Source: Paenibacillus bouchesdurhonensis (lineage in GTDB: Bacteria; Bacillota; Bacilli; Paenibacillales; Paenibacillaceae). From it: a stretch of DNA of 64,000 nt. The translations under genes and the position numbers were made by a program. The notes under the pieces were generated by a model that was not told the DNA's origin, made no database searches, and worked only from the letters and a program-made list of their open reading frames with translations. The stretch lies in NCBI RefSeq assembly GCF_900155685.1, contig NZ_LT732548.1:2872294-2936293 (forward strand), read 5' to 3'. This document shows, one piece after another, positions 44,953 through 54,100 of this stretch (within the stretch, counting starts at the first letter, position 1; each line of letters begins with the position of its first letter).

Positions 44953-47900
44953 GTGATGCTATTGGAAACCAAGGATTTAGTTAAGCAAGCACTAGTCGAA
45001 ATAAAACGGCTCAAGAGTGAAAAAGAAGCTCCGATTGCGATTGTCGGCATGGCTTGCCGTTTTCCAGACGGAATCCATACGCCTGAACAATATTGGGAGG
45101 CATTGGTTAACAAGCGGGACTGCATTGCGTCCATTCCTCAGGAACGCTGGAATATAGACGATTATTACAGTCCCAATCATGCCGAACCAGGAAAGATGTA
45201 TGTAAAGGAAGGCGGGTTCGTTCATCCGATTGATCTGTTCGATTCGGATTTATTCAAGCTGCCTGATAGAGAAATTAAGTACATGGACCCGCAGCAGCGG
45301 ATGTTTCTGGAGGTTGCGTGGGAATGCTTGGAGCGGTCAGGGATCGATCCTCTTGGACTAAGAGGATCGAAGACGGCCGTCTACTTGGGGATATGCACAT
45401 CGGATTATGCGCTTCATAGTCTATACTCGAAGCGGCCTGAGAATATTGACATATATTCTTTTACCGGCAGCGCCCATAGTATTGCTAGTGGGAGATTGTC
45501 CTATATGCTCGGGCTGGAAGGGCCAAGTGTTTCAATTGATACGGCTTGTTCCTCATCACTGGTTGCCCTTCATGAAGCATGTGCTACCTTGCGCGCCGGG
45601 CAATCCGAAATGGCTATTGTGGGCGGGGTTAGCTTGATGACTTCCCCGGAGCACACAATTCAGTTCTGCAAGGTGGATGCATTGTCTCCAACTTCTAGGT
45701 GCAAGGCTTTCGATGCTTCTGCTGATGGGTATGTTCGGTCGGAAGGCTGCGGGGTCGTACTTTTGAAGCGATTGGATCAAGCGGTGAAGGATAAAAACGT
45801 GATTTTGTCAGTTATCCGGGGAACAGCGATTAATAACGACGGAACGACTAGCAGTCTGACCGCTCCTAATGGTCTTTCTCAGCAGCGGTTGTTTCAAGAT
45901 GCACTAAGCTTCGCAAAGCTGCAGCCCAACGAGATCGCTTATGTGGAAGCCCACGGTACAGGAACCCCGTTAGGCGATCCGATTGAAATCAACGCCCTTG
46001 GCCGTATATATGGCACCGATCGAGATGATCCACTGTGGGTAGGCTCTGCCAAAACGAACATAGGTCATCTTGAGGCCGCGGCAGGTATGGCCGGATTAAT
46101 CAAAAGTGTGCTGGCAATTCAAAATCGAAAAATCCCGCCCAATTTGCATTACAATCGCCCAAATCCGGAAATTATGTGGGACGAGTTTAAGATCAAGGTG
46201 CCTAAGCAAGTGGAAAGCTGGCCAGCGGGAACGAAGCGTGCTGCGATAAGCGCTTTTGGCTTTAGCGGAACCAACGCCCATGTCATCATCGAGGAACCGC
46301 CAGTTTCAGTGACTCCCGAAGCGGGAGAGTTGATTCCGTTAATGACAGTGTCGGCCCAGAGCGAAAAAGCATTGTTAGAAAAAATACGAAATACATCTTT
46401 ATATATTGCAAAACAAAGCGAAGATTCGCTGGACGCTGTTTGCTTCACTTCTGCGGTATGCCGTCCGCATCTTCCATATCGCAAGGCTTTTGTATTTACG
46501 AGCCGTGCGCAATTGTTAGAACTGCTCGAGCAGAGTTCATACAGTGCTAGCGAGAGGCCATCGACAGCATGCAAAGTGGGCTTCTTCCTGCCTGATACCT
46601 TGATTTGGGATGAGCGGCTCGTCTTAAAACTGTACGAATGCAGTGACGTATTTCGCAGCGCCATTTCCTCCTGTATAAAGGAGCTGTCTTTTAGTGATCT
46701 TGAGGAGCTGCTTCATACAAGTCAGAAGCATATCACCCATTTTGTTTTTCAATATGCAGCGATATTGGCTTTGATCGACGCTGGAATTCACCCGGATTGG
46801 ATGACAGCCGACCGCAGAGGTTGGATTGCAGCACTAGCAGTAACTCAAGTCCTTACGTTAAAAGAGTGCCTGATTTGGTTATGCGAAGCTTCTGCTATGG
46901 ATATACCTTACAGCTTGCTTTCAGGAAGAACGATCTCTCCGCAAATTCCACTTGTAACGTCGGATGGAACGCGAATAGATGAGACGGTAGTCAATGACGG
47001 TATTTTCTGGAATGCTGCACATTCAGCGGAAATTACTTTTTCAGATGCTTGGCTGCTTCAATTCAATGACGAAGAAAGAGACAGTAACATTGGCAGCCGA
47101 TTGAATTGCAATGTCAGAGATGTGAATGCGATCTTTAAGACGCTTGCTTTCTTTTACGAAAGAGGCATACATATTCGGTGGAAATCGGTATTTCACAAAT
47201 CGCTTCAGCCGATGCCACTACCGACAACGCCATTTATCGGCAAACGCTATTGGGTAGAACAACCCAAAATTGCTCCATCATCGGGCGGTTTCTCAAACGA
47301 GAGTAAATCATTCTTTAAGCATAAGCTGCCTATCTATGGGAAAAACACATTTTGTTACATGTTCCGCATTGAAGGCGCAAAGCATCGTTTTGTTAAGGAT
47401 CACGGTTTTTTGGGGCAAATTGTGCTACCGGCGACCGCATTTCTCGAAATGATGACAACCGTGGGGCAGGATATGTACGGTCCATATGGCTTTGATGTTT
47501 GCAATATTAGCTATGAGCAGCCTCTCATCTGGAGGGATGAGGATGTCGAGCTTCATATAAATGCAGATAGAGGCGATAATGGCAACTTGAAGCTTTCCGT
47601 CATGAGCTTCCGAAGTAGCGATCATTCGGACATAGTATGGATACAGCACGCAACTGCTTCGATAGTGAAAAGAGCGTCAACTAACATGCCGAGTGCATTT
47701 ATAACTCCAAAAGAGGTGGGCGGGCTGCAGCCTGTTGCCAGTGGGCAGTTCTACAAGCGTTTGGCTGAAATCGGGTACTACTTTAAAGACCTTCACCAAG
47801 GAGTCTCCGAACTTCAAGCAAGCAATAGCCTGGCAAGGGCCAAAATCAAGCTGCCCGCCGCACTAGCGAGTGAAGCTTCAAGCCACTCGTTCCACCCGGC

Positions 47901-50900
47901 TTTATTGGATGCTTGTACCCAAGTGTTTCTGGCCTTTTTGCCTGAGATGAGTGCAGACCAGGACCAAATTAATATTACGATGGGAACGGATCAATACAGC
48001 CTATATCTTCAACCAGAGGATGAGCTTGAGGTTGTTGCTGAAATCATAGAGCAGAATGCTCACGGTTTCAAAGGAAATATGCATATTTATAATGGGCATC
48101 AAGAGCTAGTCGCGGAAGTCAAGGGTTATATGACTAAAAGAGTCGATAAAACAGCTCTCTTGTCATCTTTAAACAAGTCCGACCAGCCTTTTTATCGGGA
48201 GAGATGGGTGCCTAAGGTTCATGAAAGCAGTCAAGAGCTTCAAACAGGAACTTATCTGCTATGGGCAGACGATACTATATTTGCCTCCAAAGTAGCTGAA
48301 CAGTTCCGAACCCGAGGCTGTTCCGTTCTATTTGTGCGCCGCGGTAGGGAGTTCCGCCGGCTTCCAAATCAAGGATATGAGATAGATCCGTCAGTGCCAG
48401 AGCATTATTTACAGCTTGAAAGAGAGCTTCAAGAGCAAGAGGATTGCAATTTTAAAGGCAGTCTCTATATGTGGAATTTGGATTGCGCTTTCTCACCGGT
48501 TACCCGTACAGTTTGGAATGAGGCAGAGGCGGCTTGCCAGCCGCTACTGCTTATCGCAAAGCATTTGTACTCTAAGTCAACTCATTTGGGCAGTTTTTCG
48601 ATAGTCACCCAGAATACAAGCCGAATTGAGCCTGGGGACTATTGGGTGCATCCCGTATCAGCATCAGCTTTAGGTTTCCTAAAGGTGATGCGCTTGGAAT
48701 ACCCGTATATCCGATGTTTGGGAATCGATTTGCATGATCTTACTCAAGCCTCAAGTAATCAAGTTGTTACGGAGATTTTGGAGGCGACAGCAGATCATCT
48801 CGTGGCATATCGAAATATGCAGCGGTATGTGCCGCGTTTAATTGAATGGCCTACACCGATGCCAGAAGAAGATACCGACTTAACGGTGTTTGAGCAGCCA
48901 TATGCTCTAAAATCCCAAGGCAAAGGATCTATTGAGGAGCTTTATTATGAATATGCGGCACGAATGAGTCCAGCTGACGATGAAGTTGAATTGGAGGTAT
49001 TGGTAGGGGGCTTTAATTTCCATGATATCATTCACGCCCTTAATCTGATGGAGGAACACAATGAGCGCTTCGGTTTAGATTGTGTAGGGAAAGTGAGCAG
49101 AGTAGGAAAAGCTGTGACGGATTTGAGCGTCGGCGACCTTGTGGTGGCGTTTGCTCCAGGCTGTTTCGGCAAATACATTGTCGTGCCTCGCGACTTTGTA
49201 ACGGTGAAGCCGAAGAGTCTGAATATTAATGAGACGGCGACTATTCCTTCAGCATACTTAACGGCATATGGCATTATGAAACATCTGACTCAAGCCTCCG
49301 CAAACGTACAATCTATGTTAATTCATGCCGGCTCCGGCGGGCTGGGCGTAGCGCTTATTCATCTGGCTCGCCGCTTAGGAATTAAGGTATATGCTACAGC
49401 CAGCAGCAGTAAGCACTTTTTGCTGCGTCAGCTAGGGGTTGAGTATATTTTCGATTCCAGAAGCCTCGATTATGCAGAACAAATTTTGGCGGCAACCGAT
49501 GGCAAAGGCGTTGACGCAGTCGTTAACTCTTTTACAGGCGAGCACATTCCAAAAACATTCTCTGTTGTGCATAGCGGCGGTTATTTCGTCGAAATAGGAG
49601 AAAGGGAACGTCTGACCGATGAGCAAGCGTCCCAACACCGAAGCGATGTTATCTATGTGTCCTTCTCGTTGTTTGATACGATTCGCCACAATCGTCGTAT
49701 TGTTAGAGAAATGCTGGAGGATCTGAATCGTTGGTTCGATCAAGGGGAAATTCGCCCGATTCCGTTTCAGGTATTTGATAAATCGGATATCAAGGCTGCC
49801 TTTCGTTATATCCAAAAGGGCAAACATATCGGGAAGGTATTAGTTCGCTTTGCAGAGCCGCAGATCCAAGCTGAAGAACGAAGAACAGTCGTCATCGCAG
49901 GTGGTGCAGGCGGTATTGGTTGGGAAATTGCACAACACTTAGCAAATACGTCCTCGGATACGATTGTGCTGTTAGGTCGAAGTGCTGAATCGGAGGCATT
50001 AAGAGAAAAGCTAGATCGGTTGCGTGTCCAGGGAAAACAAATTGTATATTATTCGACCGATATCGGCGATATTGATGCAGTTCTTCAGGTAATCAAGGAT
50101 ATAGACACCTGCTATCCTCCGCTGCGAGGCGTGATCCATTCGGCTGGAATTATCAATGACCAACTCATTCGGAGCGAAGAGTGGGATAATTTCAAAGAAA
50201 TTATCCATCCCAAAATTCAGGGGGCGTGGAATCTTCACTATGCAACTCTTGAGAAGGAACTTGAGTTTTTTATGCTGTTTTCATCGGTTACGGCACTGAT
50301 GGGATCTATTGGGGTAGCCGGTTATGCAACAGGAAATAGTTTCTTATCCGGCTTAACGGCATATCGTTTACAGCTTGGTTTGCCATGTCTTTGTCTGAAT
50401 TGGGGGCCTTGGCAAGAGGTTGGTATGCTGACCCGCCTCAATCCGGTCGCTAAGGAAATATGGACGAAGAACGGCTTCAATGCGCTGTCTACAAAGGAAG
50501 GTTTACGTCTATTTGAAGCAGCGAAAAATCACAACGGGGAGCTATCGGTTATGCCTGTCGTTTGGGAGAAATGGCTCAAGCAATATCCTAAGGGCTGTAT
50601 CCCGGATACGCTGTTATCACTTGCGGATTATAGCAGCAATCAGCCATCTGCGAATGTATCACATACAGTGGGCGCTGCGAAGTCCGTAGCAGCAAGAAAT
50701 CGTTCGGCAAGTACACCGGAAGCCGTGTACAACGATATTTCCACCCTGCTAAAAAGAGTGCTGCAGCGTTCTGTTACGACCGAGGAGCTAAATAATCACT
50801 CCTTCCAGGAAATGGGTTTAGACTCATTGATGTCTGTTGAGTTTCGTAATCTTTTAAATGAAAGCTACGCATCGGAATTTCCAATTTCGCTGCTCTACAG

Positions 50901-51102
50901 CTATCCAGATCTAGGGAGCCTTTCTTGTTATATTTGCAGCGAAGTGCTGTGCTTGGAAACAGATACGGAAGTGGAAAAGATGCAACAGGAGCCTAGCGAC
51001 CAAGCTCCATCAGATTCGGAGGACCGCGACTACTCCCTAGAATATCTAAGGGAACAGTTGGACAAAAAACTTAAACTGTACGATAGCACAATATCGTATT
51101 AA
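44953..51102 (+). CDS. Polyketide synthase 2: fully reducing module with inactive AT
   Basis: A 2049-residue single module. An N-terminal helix (LVKQALVEIKRLKSEKEA) is of the docking type common in cis-AT systems. KS2 has C199 in DTACSSS, EAHGTGT and NIGHLE. Then comes a shortened AT remnant without its serine (about 540-720), DH (H817 in DHGFLGQIVLP; DACTQ), a complete MDR-type ER (about 1310-1620, HAGSGGLGVALIHLARRLG), KR (AGGAGGIG near 1648; GYATGN with Tyr and Asn intact), ACP (S near 1957 in GLDSL) and an acidic tail. All reductive domains look live, so it should give a saturated CH2-CH2 unit with malonyl supplied in trans. GTG 44953 or the next codon, ATG 44956, starts it, 8 bases after PKS1. 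Confidence 0.92.
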   Translation: MMLLETKDLVKQALVEIKRLKSEKEAPIAIVGMACRFPDGIHTPEQYWEALVNKRDCIASIPQERWNIDDYYSPNHAEPGKMYVKEGGFVHPIDLFDSDLFKLPDREIKYMDPQQRMFLEVAWECLERSGIDPLGLRGSKTAVYLGICTSDYALHSLYSKRPENIDIYSFTGSAHSIASGRLSYMLGLEGPSVSIDTACSSSLVALHEACATLRAGQSEMAIVGGVSLMTSPEHTIQFCKVDALSPTSRCKAFDASADGYVRSEGCGVVLLKRLDQAVKDKNVILSVIRGTAINNDGTTSSLTAPNGLSQQRLFQDALSFAKLQPNEIAYVEAHGTGTPLGDPIEINALGRIYGTDRDDPLWVGSAKTNIGHLEAAAGMAGLIKSVLAIQNRKIPPNLHYNRPNPEIMWDEFKIKVPKQVESWPAGTKRAAISAFGFSGTNAHVIIEEPPVSVTPEAGELIPLMTVSAQSEKALLEKIRNTSLYIAKQSEDSLDAVCFTSAVCRPHLPYRKAFVFTSRAQLLELLEQSSYSASERPSTACKVGFFLPDTLIWDERLVLKLYECSDVFRSAISSCIKELSFSDLEELLHTSQKHITHFVFQYAAILALIDAGIHPDWMTADRRGWIAALAVTQVLTLKECLIWLCEASAMDIPYSLLSGRTISPQIPLVTSDGTRIDETVVNDGIFWNAAHSAEITFSDAWLLQFNDEERDSNIGSRLNCNVRDVNAIFKTLAFFYERGIHIRWKSVFHKSLQPMPLPTTPFIGKRYWVEQPKIAPSSGGFSNESKSFFKHKLPIYGKNTFCYMFRIEGAKHRFVKDHGFLGQIVLPATAFLEMMTTVGQDMYGPYGFDVCNISYEQPLIWRDEDVELHINADRGDNGNLKLSVMSFRSSDHSDIVWIQHATASIVKRASTNMPSAFITPKEVGGLQPVASGQFYKRLAEIGYYFKDLHQGVSELQASNSLARAKIKLPAALASEASSHSFHPALLDACTQVFLAFLPEMSADQDQINITMGTDQYSLYLQPEDELEVVAEIIEQNAHGFKGNMHIYNGHQELVAEVKGYMTKRVDKTALLSSLNKSDQPFYRERWVPKVHESSQELQTGTYLLWADDTIFASKVAEQFRTRGCSVLFVRRGREFRRLPNQGYEIDPSVPEHYLQLERELQEQEDCNFKGSLYMWNLDCAFSPVTRTVWNEAEAACQPLLLIAKHLYSKSTHLGSFSIVTQNTSRIEPGDYWVHPVSASALGFLKVMRLEYPYIRCLGIDLHDLTQASSNQVVTEILEATADHLVAYRNMQRYVPRLIEWPTPMPEEDTDLTVFEQPYALKSQGKGSIEELYYEYAARMSPADDEVELEVLVGGFNFHDIIHALNLMEEHNERFGLDCVGKVSRVGKAVTDLSVGDLVVAFAPGCFGKYIVVPRDFVTVKPKSLNINETATIPSAYLTAYGIMKHLTQASANVQSMLIHAGSGGLGVALIHLARRLGIKVYATASSSKHFLLRQLGVEYIFDSRSLDYAEQILAATDGKGVDAVVNSFTGEHIPKTFSVVHSGGYFVEIGERERLTDEQASQHRSDVIYVSFSLFDTIRHNRRIVREMLEDLNRWFDQGEIRPIPFQVFDKSDIKAAFRYIQKGKHIGKVLVRFAEPQIQAEERRTVVIAGGAGGIGWEIAQHLANTSSDTIVLLGRSAESEALREKLDRLRVQGKQIVYYSTDIGDIDAVLQVIKDIDTCYPPLRGVIHSAGIINDQLIRSEEWDNFKEIIHPKIQGAWNLHYATLEKELEFFMLFSSVTALMGSIGVAGYATGNSFLSGLTAYRLQLGLPCLCLNWGPWQEVGMLTRLNPVAKEIWTKNGFNALSTKEGLRLFEAAKNHNGELSVMPVVWEKWLKQYPKGCIPDTLLSLADYSSNQPSANVSHTVGAAKSVAARNRSASTPEAVYNDISTLLKRVLQRSVTTEELNNHSFQEMGLDSLMSVEFRNLLNESYASEFPISLLYSYPDLGSLSCYICSEVLCLETDTEVEKMQQEPSDQAPSDSEDRDYSLEYLREQLDKKLKLYDSTISY
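46570..47110 (+). other. Degenerate acyltransferase domain inside PKS2
   Basis: Residues about 540-720 of PKS2 follow the AT fold in order: VGFFLPDT in place of FLFPGQGAQ, SDVFRSAISSC, then HFVFQYAAILALIDAGIHPDW, then TADRRGWIAALAVTQVLTLKE where a live AT reads GHSxGEYxAA. The nucleophilic Ser aligns with R621 and the His-Ser pair is gone. The post-AT linker, ending LPTTPFIGKRYWVE, is kept. It is about 100 residues shorter than a working AT. Confidence 0.75.
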
Positions 51103-51118
51103 AGGGGTCAATGAAACT

Positions 51119-54100
51119 GTGAAAGTTAATAGCGAAGATTATATTCGTTTGGAACGCGCTTATCATACTATTCTGAGCTTAGAGCAGAAGTTAGAAACGT
51201 CGAAACTGGGAGCATCCGCCGAGCCCGTCGCGGTGATAGGGATGGCGTGCAAATTTCCCGGCATGATCGACAACCCTCTTGATTACTTTAGGATGTTGTC
51301 TCAAGGCAAGGATGTCGTAGGGGATATTCCCGATGAACGCTGGAATTTTAATGAATACGACAGCGAGCTGAAAAGCAAGATTTATTGCCGAAAAGGCGGA
51401 TTTATATCTGAACCTTATCATTTTGATCCGCTGCATTTCAATATTTCTCCGATGGAAGCGGAATTTATGGATCCGCAGCAGCGTTTGTTTCTGGAAAACT
51501 GCTGGGGAGCAATTGAAGATGCCGGTTATACGCCTGAGAGATTAGATAATGTTCGCTGTGGCGTATACGCAGGTGTTGTAAGCAATGATTATTATACCTA
51601 TCTGGATTCTATTCCGCATAAACCCGAGCCATATGAAGTAATAGGCAATTATTCTTCAATGCTATCGGCTAGGATTGCATACTTCTTAAATTTGAAAGGG
51701 CCTGCTATTACGTTGGACACGGCGTGCTCGTCCTCGCTTGTTGCGATTCATACAGCATGCAAAGCAATCCAAAATGGCGATAGCGATATGGCCTTAGCAG
51801 GAGGAGTCACGCTTTATGTGACTCCTCGTCCTTATTTATTAATGTGCGAATCCATGATGCTATCAAAGAGCGGAAGTGGATTTGCCTTCGACGAACGGGC
51901 CGACGGTTTCATCCCTGGCGAGGGCTGCGGGGTCGTCTTGTTAAAAGCATTAAGCAAGGCTGTACGGGATGGAGACCAGATTTATGGTGTCATTCGCGGC
52001 ACCGGCATTAATCAAGACGGCAAATCCAATGGCATTACAGCGCCAAATGCGCTTGCACAAACCGAGCTTCAACTGGATGTATTGAAACGGTTCGGGTTGA
52101 ATCCGGAACAAATTACCTACGTAGAGGCACATGGCACGGGAACGGAGCTTGGGGATCCGATTGAGCTGGAGGCGCTGACGAACGCGTTCTCTAAATTCAC
52201 AAATAAAAAACAATATTGCGCCATCGGCTCGGTCAAAAACAATATGGGACATTTACAAGCGGCGGCTGGGGTCGCGTCATTAATTAAAGTGTTGTTGGGA
52301 ATGAAATATGAATGTATATTCCCGACGATTCATTTCGAAAAGTCAAACCCGCATATTGATTTTCCTAAGACTCCTTTTTATGTAAATACATCATTGCAGG
52401 AATGGGTGACAGCGGGCGCTCAGCCTAGAATGGCGGCGATTAATTCATTTGGTTTTAGCGGAACTAATGCACATATGATTGTAGAGGAATACAGGCAGGA
52501 TGAGAAAGCGGAACCTGCTTCATATTCGGTTCAACCAACCTTGTTTTTGATACCGATTTCAGCGCAGAATGATCAGACGCTACATACATATGTACAAGAG
52601 CTTCGTGATTTTGTTCATGCATCCGAACAAGATGTTACGGTACACAAAGAGTTGTGCGACCAGATCGTGGAAATGATGGCTACGCATCTTCATGTCTCAG
52701 TCAATGAAATCGATGTCTTTACAGATTGGGATCTGCTTGGACTTGAGCCTGCAGAACTGCAGCGCCTGTTGCTGGAAATCAATAACAAGCTGGGCATATC
52801 GTTTGCCTTGAATGACCTGGTGAACTTGAAGAACATTTCTATGCTTGTCGAGCAAGCTGTTCAAACCAAGGAGCTCGGCGCTCCTTCAACTTTTCTTGCC
52901 AATGTGGCATACACTTTTCAAACCGGTCGTATTGCGATGAAGACAAGACAATTGTTCATATCTCGATCGACTAAGGAATTGATTAAGCAATGTGATGCTT
53001 TTTTAGGAGGAGAAGCTGTTCATTATCCTACAAGCTTGCCTTCTGAAATTGCAGCCTGCAAACAAGCCTGGGAATCAGGCGAACATTCAGTACAATGGCA
53101 AGACCTTTACGATAATATGACTTTAATGCCGAAGCGAATTTCAGCGCCGACTTACCCGTTTACTAAGCAGGAATATAGGCTCAAGCCCGAAACGCGCATT
53201 AATAGCTCTAGCCTCACGAAAATAAACGAGACCATTAGGTTCGAGCATCGGATCACGAACAGCGGTAGGAGCAAGAACGGCCACCAGGTGAACCAGGTCG
53301 AAATTGTGTCAGGGGCTTATATATTGCATTTAATGCTGCAAACAGCTAATGAGGTATTAGGCGAAGGGATAAATTGTCTAGAGCAGGTTCATTTCAAAGC
53401 TCCCATTTATAACGAAAACGAGAAGATGGTCTGCGTGGAGCTGCGGAGTCGAATAGATAGCCAATCGGCCGAGTGTCTGGTTTTGGATATGGACTCGCCG
53501 CATCAACAAGCATACAGTATAGCTGAGCTCTACAAGAAGCCGAACGATGAGACCCTGACTGAGGTGCGTCTACCGGATTCCTCAGAAGCGGTTCAAATGT
53601 TTGAGCGCGATACATGGTATTCCTTTGTAGCGGAGCAAGGCTTTACCTACGGTGATCTGTACCGCACTGTAGAGAAGATTGAGGTATTTAAAGATGAAGC
53701 CGTGGCTACAATTGCTGCATCACCGCAATTTGCGGATAAAGAGGGACATAGCTTTGGATTTGATCCATATCTTATTGATGGAGCAATTCAGCCGGTTATC
53801 GCACTGATAAAGGGTGATTTTTCTGATCAGGCTATGCTTTTGCCTCATAACATTGAATCGCTGCGCCTTTACCGTCCATTGCCTCGCCGATTTACTAGTT
53901 ATATGAAACGCACCAACACAATACAAGAAGCTTTACATTCATGGCGTTGTTATATTGATCTAACAGTATTGGATGCTGAAAACCAGATCATCCTGCAGTT
54001 GAAACAGCTTGTCGTGCGTGTGATCACAAAAACAGAGCAGGCGTTGGTTAGCGGTGGCTTAAAGGAAGGCAGTGAAGTGACTAAATCGGAAATTTGTGTT

